From Acetobacterium sp. (GTDB taxonomy: Bacteria > Bacillota > Clostridia > Eubacteriales > Eubacteriaceae), in assembly GCF_030652775.1 (NCBI RefSeq), contig NZ_JAUSPS010000072.1, positions 1 through 32,660 of the forward strand: DNA of 32,660 bases. Direction: 5' to 3'. Shown in pieces: positions 8,797 through 17,930 of this stretch (positions within the stretch are counted from its first letter, which is position 1; every line of letters starts with the position of its first letter). The notes below the pieces were generated by a model that did not search any database, was not told the origin of the DNA, and was given only the letters and a program-made list of their open reading frames with translations. Both the position numbers and the translations under genes were made by a program.

Positions 8797-8806
8797 TAAC
8801 CACGTC

Positions 8807-9367
8807 CTATTTGATGCTTAAAAGCTTATGGACTTCATCTTTAAGCTCCTTGTTATGTTCAAATATACCGGCTTGCATTGCGGTGACCGTTCGGGTACCG
8901 GGACGTTTAACACCACGCATATTCATACACAGGTGTTCGGCTTCGACAATAACCATGACCCCTCGGGCATGCAGATACTCCATAATGGCTTCGCCAATAT
9001 CAGTGGTTAAGACTTCCTGAAGCTGTGGTTTTTTTGAGTATAAATCAACCGTTCGCACAAGTTTTGAAAGCCCGGCAACGCGACCGTTGGGAATATAGGC
9101 GATGTGGACCTTGCCGTAGAATGGCAGCAGGTGGTGTTCGCACATCGAATAAAAGGGGATATCCCGTTCGATGACAATGTCGTCAGATTTTACCGCAAAG
9201 GTTTTGGCCAGGTGAACTTCGGCAGTATGACCCAGTCCTGAAAAAATTTCGGCATACATTCGGGCAACCCGAGCCGGGGTTTCAACCAGACCTTCACGGG
9301 TAGGGTCTTCGCCGATGGCTTCTAAAATCATTGTGACAGCTTCTTGGATTTTCTTTTGATCAATCAT
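8807..9367 (-). CDS. folE: GTP cyclohydrolase I (FolE type IA)
   Basis: FolE converts GTP to 7,8-dihydroneopterin triphosphate, the first step of folate synthesis. The 186-residue protein has the family core: zinc ligands C76 and H79 in [12 protein letters not shown], and C147 in [31 protein letters not shown] (20-38) is the typical N-terminal signature. AGGAG precedes the ATG. First gene of the operon, about 140 bp behind the THF riboswitch aptamer and its terminator. Confidence 0.96.
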   Translation of the reverse strand: MIDQKKIQEAVTMILEAIGEDPTREGLVETPARVARMYAEIFSGLGHTAEVHLAKTFAVKSDDIVIERDIPFYSMCEHHLLPFYGKVHIAYIPNGRVAGLSKLVRTVDLYSKKPQLQEVLTTDIGEAIMEYLHARGVMVIVEAEHLCMNMRGVKRPGTRTVTAMQAGIFEHNKELKDEVHKLLSIK

Positions 9368-9426
9368 TTTTCTCCTATCGCCGAATCAACTTGATATTGA
9401 TCCGGAATGGTTTTTATTAAAACCAA

Positions 9427-9595
9427 ATAAAAAAAGCATTACTTAAATAAAACAAAATGTTTTAAGCAATGCTTCCGCAACCCTTAATTGGATGTTAAGG
9501 GGTCCAGCGGAAGCAACAAGATATCGCAATGAGTTCATTTCGTTTAAAGGCAACTTCCCATCCTCTAACACTTTACGCATCTTGTCTACTCTGTT
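9427..9595 (-). ncRNA. THF (tetrahydrofolate) riboswitch with terminator, controlling folE operon
   Basis: Read on the minus strand, 9593-9505 gives CAGAGTAGACAAGATGCG...GATGGGAAGTTGCC...ATCTTGTTGCTTCCGCTG. This has the class features of the THF aptamer: the GAGTAG junction, a P2 helix ACAAGAT/ATCTTGT, the conserved AAGTG and GATGGG stretches and the closing CTTCCGCT, with a short P1 (CAG/CTG). The 3' part contains GCTTCCGC, which can pair with a downstream GCGGAAGC. A hairpin GCATTGCTTAAA/TTTAAGTAATGC followed by TTTTTTT (about 9434-9471) is a terminator before folE. Ligand-induced shut-off is the expected logic. Confidence 0.88.
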
Positions 9596-9611
9596 ATATT
9601 TAATTGGGTGT

Positions 9612-9640
9612 ATTTTAACATGGGACAGAGTCAGTTACAA
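9612..9640 (-). promoter_or_regulatory. Putative promoter of the THF riboswitch-folE transcript
   Basis: On the minus strand TTGTAA (9640-9635) and TAAAAT (9617-9612) are 17 nt apart. The same arrangement, with TTAAAAT and the downstream AATTAAATA, recurs before the folT riboswitch, which supports it as the shared promoter design. Confidence 0.5.
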
Positions 9641-9955
9641 GGGTAATATAACGTATTCTTAAAATGGCTAAGACTCTTTTGTTAAGGAAATAACGACTAA
9701 AAACAGCCAGAAAAAATTAGATAAATAAATGGAAAAAGTAAAGAGAAAAAATTCAACCATTTTTTTAACAAAGTCAGGCAAACCATGTAATCGATGGGCA
9801 TTTTTTTTACTTATTCCGAGTTGAACGATTAAATTTAATCGCGAAAATTGATAAAAGAAAGTGTTCATCTTTAAGAATTTCATCGTTTAATTAAGAAGAC
9901 TATGTTAAAATAACTCTGCCAAATAAGAAAAAAATGAACAGAAATACGAAAAGAA
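9641..9955. other. Intergenic stretch with no convincing feature
   Basis: AT-rich sequence between the divergent folE operon and the acyltransferase unit. A 71-codon minus-strand frame (9883-9668) lacks a ribosome-binding site and has low-complexity hydrophobic content, so it is not called. No clear promoter for the downstream genes was recognised. Confidence 0.4.
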
Positions 9956-10270
9956 ATGAGTAAGACGATGACAGATCCAGATCATGAAATAGGAGAACTG
10001 CTCAAGCCTGATCAAATCACCGTGAAAACGCTTTATATGCGGGGGATTCCCAAATGGGAGTTTGAACGTTATCTGACTAAAAAAGCTACTGTCATCCGTG
10101 GCGATAGCTATGCTGGTGCGGGCTGGCAGGTGACCCTTTCGGAAGAACGTCAGGAGAGTATTGGGGTTTGGTCGCTGGTTGCGGTGGATGTCACCCTGGC
10201 GGTAGTAAAAGATCAGTTTGACGATTTTCTGCTGACCTTTCGCAAGAACTTTCTCAGGGGCGGGGGTTGA
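9956..10270 (+). CDS. Hypothetical protein, first gene of the acyltransferase unit
   Basis: This is a 104-residue soluble protein that I do not recognise. It has no signal peptide or membrane segment. Features are a mixed charged N-terminus, the segment RGDSYAGAGWQVTL (about 57-70) and a hydrophobic strand VWSLVAVDVTLAVV. Its stop overlaps the start of the acyltransferase gene (TGATG), so the two are translationally coupled and probably functionally linked. The start is uncertain: the ATG at 9968 is an alternative and neither has a strong ribosome-binding site. Confidence 0.65.
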   Translation: MSKTMTDPDHEIGELLKPDQITVKTLYMRGIPKWEFERYLTKKATVIRGDSYAGAGWQVTLSEERQESIGVWSLVAVDVTLAVVKDQFDDFLLTFRKNFLRGGG

Positions 10271-11568
10271 TGATGGAAGAAAAAAATCACAAGAAAAATT
10301 TCTATTCCCTGGATAATGCCGGGGTGCTATATACGGCCATTGCCTCATCGCGGATGACAACGGTGTACCGGATGACGGTGGAATTATCAGAGGCAGTTGA
10401 ACCAAGGACGCTGCAAAAAGCGCTGGAACAGATTATCCATCGTTTTCCGTATTTTCAGGTGACCCTGAAACGGGGCTTTTTCTGGTATTACTATGAACAT
10501 ACCGAAGCGATCCCCAGGGTTGAGGAAGAAACCTATTATCCATGCAAGACGATGCGGCAGCGGCAGGGAAAGACCTTTCCCTTTCGGGTGCTCTATTATA
10601 AAAAGTATATCCATGTGGAATTCAACCACAGCATCTGTGACGGCAGCGGTGGATTGGCCTTTCTGCAAACCCTGATCATTGAGTATTTTAAGCTGTTAAA
10701 AGGGATTGTGCCAAAAGATCTGGGCAAAGCCATGGACATTGATGCGGATGTTGATCCGGGCGAGTTTGAAGATTCGTTTAAAGTCTATTATGAAGAAAAT
10801 GTTCCGCCACCGCCAGGCAGTAAAAAAGTCTTTCATTTTCCCTTTCAACTGCTGGATAAAGGCGAGTATCTGCTGCTGACTGGCTTTGTCCCGGTGGCGC
10901 CCTTGCTGGTTCTGGCTAAAAGCCATGGCTGTACCCTGACTCAGTTTATTCTGGCCCTTTATTTCGAGAGCATCCAGGAATATATCATGGAGCTGGCCAT
11001 TAGTGAGAAGAAAAAGCATCGGCAACGAATTGCCATCAATGTGCCGGTAGATTTAAGAAGGATGTTTCCCTCAATTACGCTGAGAAATTTCTTCATCAGT
11101 CTGAATCCAGAGATTGATCTGGCGTTAGGTTATTATACCAGAGCCGAAATAATTGAGCAGATCAAAGGGTACATGGGTTTGTATATGAATCGGAAGCACA
11201 TTAACCGCTATATTTCCCGAAATGTGCGCAATGAACAGCTGATCTTTTTGAGGATTATTCCCCTGTGGATGAAAAAGCTGTTTATGCCAGTGGTCTATAA
11301 ACGCTACGGCGAGCGGGGATATACCAGCGGATTATCCAATCTGGGGGTGGTCACGGTGCCAGAAGAGCTGCGCCCTTATGTAAAGAGTTTTGAGGTGTTC
11401 CCTTCACCCAGCGCCGAAAGTCGGCTAAAAATGGTAACCGTCAGTTATGACAATTGCCTGGCGCTGTGCTTTGGAAAAACCACCGGCGAAACGGTGATTG
11501 AGAAGATTTTTTTCAGAAAAATCAGGCAGCTGGGTATTCCGGTAAAAATAGAAACGAATAAGAGGTGA
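10270..11568 (+). CDS. Condensation/alcohol acetyltransferase-like acyltransferase
   Basis: This 432-residue protein resembles the CoA-dependent acyltransferase superfamily (NRPS condensation domains, alcohol acetyltransferases). The catalytic motif HxxxDG appears as HSICDG at about residues 120-125 in the context VEFNHSICDGSGGLAFL. A second conserved region near the C-terminus reads GLSNLGVVTVPEE, like the DFGWG-side loop region of these enzymes. No carrier protein or adenylation domain is nearby, so a free-standing transferase acting on CoA or lipid substrates is more likely than peptide synthesis. It is coupled to the gene before it and lies 4 bp before the zinc-ribbon membrane protein gene. 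Confidence 0.78.
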   Translation: MMEEKNHKKNFYSLDNAGVLYTAIASSRMTTVYRMTVELSEAVEPRTLQKALEQIIHRFPYFQVTLKRGFFWYYYEHTEAIPRVEEETYYPCKTMRQRQGKTFPFRVLYYKKYIHVEFNHSICDGSGGLAFLQTLIIEYFKLLKGIVPKDLGKAMDIDADVDPGEFEDSFKVYYEENVPPPPGSKKVFHFPFQLLDKGEYLLLTGFVPVAPLLVLAKSHGCTLTQFILALYFESIQEYIMELAISEKKKHRQRIAINVPVDLRRMFPSITLRNFFISLNPEIDLALGYYTRAEIIEQIKGYMGLYMNRKHINRYISRNVRNEQLIFLRIIPLWMKKLFMPVVYKRYGERGYTSGLSNLGVVTVPEELRPYVKSFEVFPSPSAESRLKMVTVSYDNCLALCFGKTTGETVIEKIFFRKIRQLGIPVKIETNKR

Positions 11569-11572
11569 GACT

Positions 11573-12292
11573 ATGGCTTATTGTCCAAAATGCGGCGTTG
11601 AAGTTGAAGATGATGTGAAAAACTGTCCGTTATGCGACTTTCCCATCCCCGATGTCAATGAAGGGAATTTTTCCCAAGATAGCAAATATCCCCAGGCCAT
11701 TAATACCTATGACGAAGATCATCTGGGAAAAAAGAATAAGGCGTTCTTTTCGCTGACCATTATTGCCATCAGTATTATGGTCATCATTGGGGTGATTTAT
11801 CTGGTCTATCCCTGGAACCATGTGCTGCTTAAATACATTGCCCTGGCCGATCTCAGTATTTTTGCGATTGTCTTTTTTGCCATGGGTTACCTACACCCGA
11901 ATTACAATTTTTTGGGCGCTTATATTACGGTAGTGATCACCTGTTTATCGGTTTACCTGATTAGCGGAAGTCAAACGAATTGGTTCCTGAGCTATGCATT
12001 TCCGATTGCCACCCTGGTTTATCTGGATGTCAGCCTGTTCCGGTTTATTTTGAAACATACCCGGCATAAAAGTCAGTTTATTTTTATTCCCTCCAATCTG
12101 ATTCTTTTTGTGATTGTGTTGGCAATCGGCATCGACGGAATTATCAGTTTAAATGTTCAGGGCAACATTCATTTAACCTGGTCATTGATTGTGGCCGTCT
12201 CGGGATTTTGCATCATTGTTTTACTCCAGACCATTTATCATCGCATTCCGGAAAAAACCAGAAGAATGCTGAAAAAGAAAATGCATGTCTGA
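11573..12292 (+). CDS. Zinc-ribbon multi-pass membrane protein (DUF6320-like)
   Basis: The first 25 residues form a zinc ribbon (C4, C7, C18, C21: YCPKCG...CPLCDFPIP). After a short linker there are about six hydrophobic segments, roughly at 55-78, 84-102, 108-126, 131-150, 164-184 and 192-214, and a basic tail. This layout fits the DUF6320 type, which is often found next to condensation-like acyltransferases in Firmicutes. It starts 4 bp after the acyltransferase gene. A partner or membrane anchor for acyl transfer is plausible but unproven. Confidence 0.72.
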   Translation: MAYCPKCGVEVEDDVKNCPLCDFPIPDVNEGNFSQDSKYPQAINTYDEDHLGKKNKAFFSLTIIAISIMVIIGVIYLVYPWNHVLLKYIALADLSIFAIVFFAMGYLHPNYNFLGAYITVVITCLSVYLISGSQTNWFLSYAFPIATLVYLDVSLFRFILKHTRHKSQFIFIPSNLILFVIVLAIGIDGIISLNVQGNIHLTWSLIVAVSGFCIIVLLQTIYHRIPEKTRRMLKKKMHV

Positions 12293-12365
12293 ATTTAACG
12301 AAATTGTCGTGTTGATCTGATTAAGGTTGACATTAATAACAGAGAATAACAAATAAAATAGAAAA

Positions 12366-12410
12366 TAACTGGATAATACAGCCGTGCTGTTTTATCCAGT
12401 TATTTTTTTT
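12366..12410 (+). terminator. Terminator after the acyltransferase unit
   Basis: Long stem TAACTGGATAATACAGC with GCTGTTTTATCCAGTTA, followed by TTTTTTTT. Confidence 0.85.
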
Positions 12411-12776
12411 GTGCGCATAGATTAATAGATGAAGAGTAAAAATTAGCGAAACAAAATGAATGTAATTCGTTATTTAACAAATGATTGAATCATATCTGTA
12501 TAAATATTAAGTTTTATTAATAAACGGATATTTTGTTGCTGAGTCGCTTCTTTTAAGACCGTTCTTGAGTCTTATTAAAGACACGTGAATGATGATTATA
12601 AGAGTAACATTAATATATTAAAGACACACTTAAGAAAAATTGGTATAAACCCTAGCGAAAAACGATGAAAAATTCCCTTTATCGGATAAAAAATTGTCGT
12701 TGTAAATGGTTGGTTTCATGTTAAATTGAGGAACCATCTTAAAACGATTTGGTAAATATCAGGTACAAGGGAGGTC
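12411..12776. other. AT-rich regulatory gap before the CoA-transferase genes
   Basis: About 365 bp without a gene. It holds a 12-bp direct repeat, TATTAAAGACAC, at 12573-12584 and 12616-12627. No -10/-35 pair of good quality and no sigma-54 type -24/-12 element was recognised. Confidence 0.4.
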
Positions 12777-12782
12777 ATGGAA

Positions 12783-13493
12783 GTGGCAGTACGAATTACG
12801 ATAAAAGAAGCCGCAAAAAAGATTGTTAATAAATCTTCGGTTATGATTGGAGGATTTTTAGGGGCTGCTGTTCCGCTAAAAATGATCGATGAAATAGCGG
12901 CGGCAGGCATCAAAGATCTGACCGTCATCAGTATTGGCGCCGGCTACCGGGGCGGCGGTGTTGATATCGGAAAATTGGTTTTAAACAAGCAAATTATCAA
13001 ATATGTGACATCTCATGTGGGCACCGATCCCAATTTGATCAAACAGATTGTCAATGGAGAAGTGGAGCTGGAGTTAAGTCCGATGGGTACCTTTGTTGAG
13101 CGGGTTCGGGCTGGCGGTGCCGGGCTGGGAGCAGTTGTGACACCAGTAGGGATGGGAACTGAAGTTGAAGCGATGGCCGAAAAAATCATCGTCGACGGAA
13201 AGCCCTATCTATTATTTAAACCGATCCGAGCCGATGTGGCGGTTATCAAAGCCTATCGCAGCGATCCTTTAGGAAATTTGCAGTATCAGGGCATGAGCAA
13301 TACCAATCCGATTATGGCAACCGCTGCCGATATCGTCATCGCCGAAGTCGATGAAATCGTCGGAGTTGGCGAGATTGCCTGTGAGCAGGTTGGAACGCCG
13401 GGGATTTTTGTCGATTATATTGTCCAGGGACACAGCTTTGAGGAACGAAAGAATATTTATGAAGAATTGTGGATTGCCACAAATAAATTATAG
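12783..13493 (+). CDS. atoD: Acetate/butyrate-acetoacetate CoA-transferase family, alpha subunit
   Basis: This is the alpha subunit of a family I two-subunit CoA-transferase that moves CoA between carboxylic acids. The 236-residue protein has the early glycine-rich segment MIGGFLGAAVP and the GTFVERVRAGGAG segment (about 104-116) typical of AtoD/ScoA/CtfA. GTG at 12783 is chosen because AAGGGAGG (12767-12774) is 8 nt away; the ATG at 12777 is only 2 nt from it. The beta subunit follows 11 bp later. Substrate specificity cannot be read. The adjacent OFA-type carrier hints at a short-chain acid. Confidence 0.88.
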   Translation: MAVRITIKEAAKKIVNKSSVMIGGFLGAAVPLKMIDEIAAAGIKDLTVISIGAGYRGGGVDIGKLVLNKQIIKYVTSHVGTDPNLIKQIVNGEVELELSPMGTFVERVRAGGAGLGAVVTPVGMGTEVEAMAEKIIVDGKPYLLFKPIRADVAVIKAYRSDPLGNLQYQGMSNTNPIMATAADIVIAEVDEIVGVGEIACEQVGTPGIFVDYIVQGHSFEERKNIYEELWIATNKL

Positions 13494-13504
13494 GAGGACC
13501 GAAA

Positions 13505-14158
13505 ATGCCGAGAAATTATATTGCCAGAAGAATTGCCAAAGAATTTAAAGACGGGATGTACGTTAATTTGGGAATCGGAATCCCTACCGAATCAGCTAAT
13601 TATATCCCGGAAGGAACCCAGGTATTTCTCCAGACCGAAAATGGTGGCTTAATGTTTGGTCCCAAACCAAAGCGGGGTGAAAGCAATCCCGATATTGCCA
13701 ATGCCGGGGCCGAGCCGATTACGATGATGGCCGGTGGCGCTGTTTTTGATGTGGCAACATCATTTGCGATGATCCGCGGCGGTCACGTTAATATGACCGT
13801 AGTCGGGGCGCTGGAGGTTGATGAAGGTGGCAGTATCGCCAGCTGGAAAATTCCCGGCAAACTGTTAACCGGAATGGGTGGTGCCATGGACTTGCTTTAT
13901 GGCTGTAAACGGGTGATTGTAGCGATGACCCATACTGATAAACATGGCAACCCGAAAATCAGAAAAAGATGTACCCTGCCGTTAACCGCCGCTGGGGTGG
14001 TGGATATGATTATCACCGATAAGGCGGTGTTCCGGGTAGCCAAAGATGGATTGCATCTGGAAGAACTGGCGCCAGGGGTAACGGCAGCTGAGGTTGAGCG
14101 GCTCACTGAAGGGACGATTATCAACATCATCGAATGGGAACATATCGAAATTACTTAG
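13505..14158 (+). CDS. atoA: Acetate/butyrate-acetoacetate CoA-transferase family, beta subunit
   Basis: The 217-residue beta subunit carries the catalytic glutamate (about E45) in QTENGGL, which forms the glutamyl-CoA thioester. Other family marks are VNLGIGIPTE near the N-terminus and the region GGAMDLLYGCKRVIVAM. TAGGAGG lies just before the ATG. The gene is in tandem with the alpha subunit, and 22 bp separate it from the MFS transporter. Confidence 0.9.
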   Translation: MPRNYIARRIAKEFKDGMYVNLGIGIPTESANYIPEGTQVFLQTENGGLMFGPKPKRGESNPDIANAGAEPITMMAGGAVFDVATSFAMIRGGHVNMTVVGALEVDEGGSIASWKIPGKLLTGMGGAMDLLYGCKRVIVAMTHTDKHGNPKIRKRCTLPLTAAGVVDMIITDKAVFRVAKDGLHLEELAPGVTAAEVERLTEGTIINIIEWEHIEIT

Positions 14159-14180
14159 AAAGATAGAAGAGGAAAGTAAA

Positions 14181-15404
14181 ATGAATAACAATAAAAAATG
14201 GTTTATCTTGGCAGTCAGCATTGTGATTAACTTGTGCATCGGTTTTGCCTACGCCTGGAGTGTTTTCTCAAAGCCGTTGATGGCCGATTTTGGTTGGACA
14301 GCGTCCCAGGCATCAATGGCGTTTACCATTAACTTATTTGTATTGCCAATTGCCATGATTTTGGCCGGACCGCTGGTAAAACGTTTCGGTGTCCGGGTGG
14401 TTGTTTTGTTAGGCGGGGTGATGTTCGGTTTGGGTCTTTTCTTAAGCGGTATGATCACCACCGTTTATCAAATCTATATTACCTATGGGTTGATTGCCGG
14501 ATCGGGAATTGGACTGATCTACTCGATTACCGTTTCCAACACGGTTAAATGGTTTCCCGAGCATAAGGGTTTGGCTGGTGGCTTGACGGCTGGCGGTTTT
14601 GGGGCCGGGTCGCTGATCTTTGCCCCGGTGGCGGTTCAATTCATTGCTGCCCAAGGCGTATTGGGGGCATTTCAAACCTTGGGTTTAATCTTTGCCGGGG
14701 TAATCCTGGTATTGGGGATCTTTATTGCCGCCCCACCGGTTCCAGAAACGACTAACCAGGTCACTGCTGCGGCAACAAACCAAAATAGCGGTGATGTCGC
14801 CACCCGGGATATGTTAAAAACTCCTGATTTTTATGTGATCTGGGGATTAATGGTGTTAGGCTGTATTTCCGGGTTAATGATTATCAGCCAGGCTTCACCG
14901 ATTGGTCAGGTGATGGTTGGTTTATCACCAGAGCAGGCAGCTTTTGCGGTTGGTTTTATCGGCCTGGCCAATGCCACTGGTCGGGTTGTCTGGGGAACTG
15001 TCTCCGATAAAATCGGACGTTATAATACCTTGATGGTTATGTTTGCGTTAAGTGGTACTGGCTTAGTATCTTTGTATTTCACCAAAGATTTACCGCTTTT
15101 CATGGTGGGGATCTGTTTAATCGCCGCCAGCTATGGTGGGGTGTTCGGTTTATTTCCATCGATCACCGCCGATAATTTTGGGATCAAACATTTGAGCATG
15201 AATTATGGGGTGGTGATGACCGGGCTGTCCATCGGCGCCTTCATCGGACCACAAATTGCCGCCTACGCAGTAGAACAAAGCGGCGGCAGCTATAACCTGG
15301 CTTTTATCATCACGTTAGGAATCAACATTGCGGCGATTATTTTGGTATTGTTTGCCAAACGAATGAATGCCAAACAGAAGATGACGCTGGCAACAGAGAA
15401 CTAA
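14181..15404 (+). CDS. OFA-family MFS transporter (oxalate/formate antiporter-like)
   Basis: This 407-residue inner-membrane carrier has 12 predicted hydrophobic segments and a hydrophilic central loop (about 195-220). FAYAWSVFSKPL in the first helix, the glycine-rich helix GLAGGLTAGGFGAGS and the motif GRVVWGTVSDKIGRYNTL after helix 7 are typical of the OFA group. ATG at 14181 is taken because GAGGAAAG precedes it; the frame extends upstream only inside the CoA-transferase gene. It probably imports or exchanges the carboxylate handled by the CoA-transferase (inference from cotranscription). Confidence 0.88.
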   Translation: MNNNKKWFILAVSIVINLCIGFAYAWSVFSKPLMADFGWTASQASMAFTINLFVLPIAMILAGPLVKRFGVRVVVLLGGVMFGLGLFLSGMITTVYQIYITYGLIAGSGIGLIYSITVSNTVKWFPEHKGLAGGLTAGGFGAGSLIFAPVAVQFIAAQGVLGAFQTLGLIFAGVILVLGIFIAAPPVPETTNQVTAAATNQNSGDVATRDMLKTPDFYVIWGLMVLGCISGLMIISQASPIGQVMVGLSPEQAAFAVGFIGLANATGRVVWGTVSDKIGRYNTLMVMFALSGTGLVSLYFTKDLPLFMVGICLIAASYGGVFGLFPSITADNFGIKHLSMNYGVVMTGLSIGAFIGPQIAAYAVEQSGGSYNLAFIITLGINIAAIILVLFAKRMNAKQKMTLATEN

Positions 15405-15423
15405 AACATTGCGAATCAAAATG

Positions 15424-15468
15424 TAAAAAAATAAGATCTGCCTTGATCAGGCAGATCTTATTTTTTTG
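15424..15468. terminator. Bidirectional terminator between convergent genes
   Basis: Stem AAATAAGATCTGCCT / AGGCAGATCTTATTT with loop TGATC, T-rich on both outer flanks. It serves the MFS gene (plus) and the metalloprotease-like gene (minus). Confidence 0.85.
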
Positions 15469-15470
15469 GT

Positions 15471-16004
15471 TCAGGTTAAGCGGTATTTGCGGTTGAGCAT
15501 ATCTTCCCGTTCTTTCCAGTCTGACATCAGTGTGCCTAGAGCACCATAGAAGGAAAGATTATGATTGGGAAAGCGAAAGTGCAGCATCTCGTGCAAAGCA
15601 ATGTATTCAATGCATTCCTTAGGGGTTTTAATCAGTTCCAGATTAAGGATAACCCGTTGACTTTTAGGCGAACAGGCGCCCCAACGGTTGTCCAGACGGT
15701 AGATTTTCAAGTCGGGAAAACGAACCTGGTAGGGAGCGGCTTTGACAATAGCAGAAGCCATGGCTTCCACAAAAACATCCCGAGCCTGTTCCCGGTACCA
15801 CATATCTAAAACAAATTCTTTATGCGCAAGGGATTGCACGTCATTGACATTGAGCACCATATTATAATTGTTGATGATGACACCGGTGGTGGGTGATTCT
15901 TCAATCATCAGGCGATAGTAATCACCAAGAAATTTATGCTTTTCACCAGTTTTATACTGATAATTCTTTAATAATTCAGGGACGGTATCAAGATTGCCAA
16001 ACAT
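15471..16004 (-). CDS. YgjP-like (DUF45) zinc metallopeptidase-fold protein
   Basis: The start at 16004 is decided by GGAGG 8 nt upstream; an ATG 36 bp further out lacks such a site. The 177-residue protein has the DUF45/YgjP pattern: RWGACSPKSQRVILNLELI (about 107-125), then the metal-binding HEMLH at 138-142 with a third His at 148 in PNHNLSF. Family members are predicted metal-dependent hydrolases; in some bacteria a YgjP gene accompanies type I restriction loci, but nothing of that kind is here. The N-terminal half also fits the family beta-rich domain. It is a single gene, convergent with the transporter. Confidence 0.85.
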   Translation of the reverse strand: MFGNLDTVPELLKNYQYKTGEKHKFLGDYYRLMIEESPTTGVIINNYNMVLNVNDVQSLAHKEFVLDMWYREQARDVFVEAMASAIVKAAPYQVRFPDLKIYRLDNRWGACSPKSQRVILNLELIKTPKECIEYIALHEMLHFRFPNHNLSFYGALGTLMSDWKEREDMLNRKYRLT

Positions 16005-16162
16005 AGGGGTTACCTCCATCTTCTTGTAAAACGACTCCATTTTAAGCTATTATATCCAAGAACGGAGAAAACCTGAATAGAAATAGTTGTCACCATAGGG
16101 AAAGAATTGGTGATAACGTCGTAAAATTTCAATATGATGTATAACAATCCGGGGAAAAATGT

Positions 16163-16168
16163 TATAAT
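16163..16168 (+). promoter_or_regulatory. Putative -10 box of thyX
   Basis: A perfect TATAAT 68 bp before the thyX start. The matching -35 region is poor, so only the -10 is reported. Confidence 0.4.
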
Positions 16169-16236
16169 GAATTTTAAATTCCAAGTAAAAAATGTTAAGC
16201 AATTTTAGTACGTTTTTTAAATGAAAGGAGAATCTT

Positions 16237-17007
16237 ATGGAAACAAAATTAAGTGTAACATTGATTCAACACACACCAGATCCCGAAAAATTAGTTGCCG
16301 CAGCGGCCAAGCTCTGTTATTCCAAAGCCGGCGCCGGTGAGATCATGGAAGATCTGACGGATGACAATGTGGAACGCTTTTTAACCCGTTTGATGGACAT
16401 GGGGCATGCGTCACCGATCGAACACGCCAGCTTTACTTTTGCTATTGAAGGGGTGAGCCGGGCTTTAACCCATCAGCTGGTGCGCCACCGGATGGCAAGC
16501 TTCAGCCAGAAATCCCAACGCTATGTCAGCGAAGGACAGTTCAATTATGTGATTCCGCCAGAAATCAAAGCCCTGCCGGATGGTGAAAAGATCTTTGTTG
16601 AAGGAATGGAAAATGCCCAAAAGACCTATGATGCCTTGGCTGAAAAGCTTATAGAAAAGTATACCAGTGATTTGATGGCAACTGGTTTAACCGAAAAACA
16701 GGCCGCCATGGCTGCCGAAAAGCAGGGAATCGAAGATGCCCGGTTTGTCTTGCCCAATGCCTGTGAGACGAAAATAGTGACCACCATGAATACCCGGGAA
16801 TTGCTGCATTTCTTCAATCAGCGTTGTTGCAACCGAGCCCAATGGGAAATCCGCGAACTGGCCACGCAAATGCTCAGAGAATGCAAAAAAGTGGCACCGT
16901 TACTCTTTAAAAACGGCGGACCCCGTTGTGTTGAAGGGCCTTGTCCAGAGGGAAGTATGACCTGTGGAAAAATTACTGAGGTCAGAGAAAAATTCAAACA
17001 AATTTAA
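16237..17007 (+). CDS. thyX: FAD-dependent thymidylate synthase ThyX
   Basis: ThyX makes dTMP from dUMP using methylene-tetrahydrofolate and reduced flavin, and releases tetrahydrofolate, not dihydrofolate. The 256-residue protein contains the ThyX motif [14 protein letters not shown] (83-96), where the family has RHRxxSxNxxSxR. The Asn position is Ser-Gln shifted in this member. The HASPIEH segment (about 57-63) and [22 protein letters not shown] near 190 are also family features. AAAGGAGAA lies before the ATG. Confidence 0.94.
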   Translation: METKLSVTLIQHTPDPEKLVAAAAKLCYSKAGAGEIMEDLTDDNVERFLTRLMDMGHASPIEHASFTFAIEGVSRALTHQLVRHRMASFSQKSQRYVSEGQFNYVIPPEIKALPDGEKIFVEGMENAQKTYDALAEKLIEKYTSDLMATGLTEKQAAMAAEKQGIEDARFVLPNACETKIVTTMNTRELLHFFNQRCCNRAQWEIRELATQMLRECKKVAPLLFKNGGPRCVEGPCPEGSMTCGKITEVREKFKQI

Positions 17008-17069
17008 GTAATTAATGGATAAGATGTTCTATAAAAACAAACTAAAAATTGAAAAGGTTGTGAAAAGGT

Positions 17070-17927
17070 ATGTTGGAAATTAAAAATCCTGAAAAACAGA
17101 GTATCATTCTATCTTTAATCGTTGCTGTTTTGGGGGTCGTTATTATTTTTGTTCCGTTTGTGATCAAAGCGGTGGGAATCTACCAGTTTTATTTTACCTA
17201 TGCTGGTGTGGTTGTGATTGTTTTTTCGCTCGGTTATACCATCTATTTCTATCAAAGGTATCGTCATTTTGAGGCTTTTATGGAGAAAAAAGATGAAGCT
17301 CTGATCTGGGAATATGATGAAGCCCAATACGAGGGGTTTATCGGTGAATTAAATGAAATCCAGAAGAACTCCGAAAAGAAAAAAATCTGGATCCTGTTGG
17401 CCATCGAGCTGGTTATCTCGGTATTACTCTTTGTTATGTTATCCGCAGAAATGAAATGGCTGGGATTTGTCTTTTTTGCGTTCTTTGCCACCCTCTCAGT
17501 CCTGTTCACGATAATATTACCCCAGAGTTTTAAATACAAGGCACTGGTAAAACCCTATGTCACCGTTATTCATGAAGACAGCGCCTATATTATGGGGCGG
17601 TTTCATCGATGGTCAAAAGCCCAGGCAAAACTCAAAAACTATGATAACGGTGAGAAAATGTATAAGGTTCTGGCCATTAACTATGAGGCATTAACGCGAA
17701 ATGGAAAGTTGTTTCAGGAATGGACAGCCGTGATTCCCAATCCTGATGACAGCCGAATGATTGCTGAAGCGAAAACATGGGTTGGTCGGATCAATAAATT
17801 CACCCGACTCCATGAGAAAAAAATGAGTGAAAGAAAATCATGGTCAGAGCAAACATTTGAAAAATTGATTGGCAAAAATAAAAATAAAAAGCTGGAAAAA
17901 GCAACCGAATCGAAAACGCAGAAATAA
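17070..17927 (+). CDS. Uncharacterised membrane protein with four transmembrane segments
   Basis: I do not recognise a family for this 285-residue protein. Hydrophobic segments lie at about 12-34, 39-61, 106-126 and 130-150, arranged as two hairpins around a charged loop. A hydrophilic C-terminal half (about 155-285) ends in a strongly basic Lys/Asn-rich tail. The C-terminal part, with RFHRWSKAQAKLKNYDNGEKMY and the following beta-like region, may be a cytosolic domain. It is 62 bp downstream of thyX with a weak GAAAAGG ribosome-binding site, so cotranscription is possible. Confidence 0.7.
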   Translation: MLEIKNPEKQSIILSLIVAVLGVVIIFVPFVIKAVGIYQFYFTYAGVVVIVFSLGYTIYFYQRYRHFEAFMEKKDEALIWEYDEAQYEGFIGELNEIQKNSEKKKIWILLAIELVISVLLFVMLSAEMKWLGFVFFAFFATLSVLFTIILPQSFKYKALVKPYVTVIHEDSAYIMGRFHRWSKAQAKLKNYDNGEKMYKVLAINYEALTRNGKLFQEWTAVIPNPDDSRMIAEAKTWVGRINKFTRLHEKKMSERKSWSEQTFEKLIGKNKNKKLEKATESKTQK

Positions 17928-17930
17928 AAA

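Noticed and set aside
9668..9883. 71-codon minus-strand frame with hydrophobic content
   Set aside because: No ribosome-binding site, low-complexity composition and no recognised family; it lies in AT-rich intergenic DNA.
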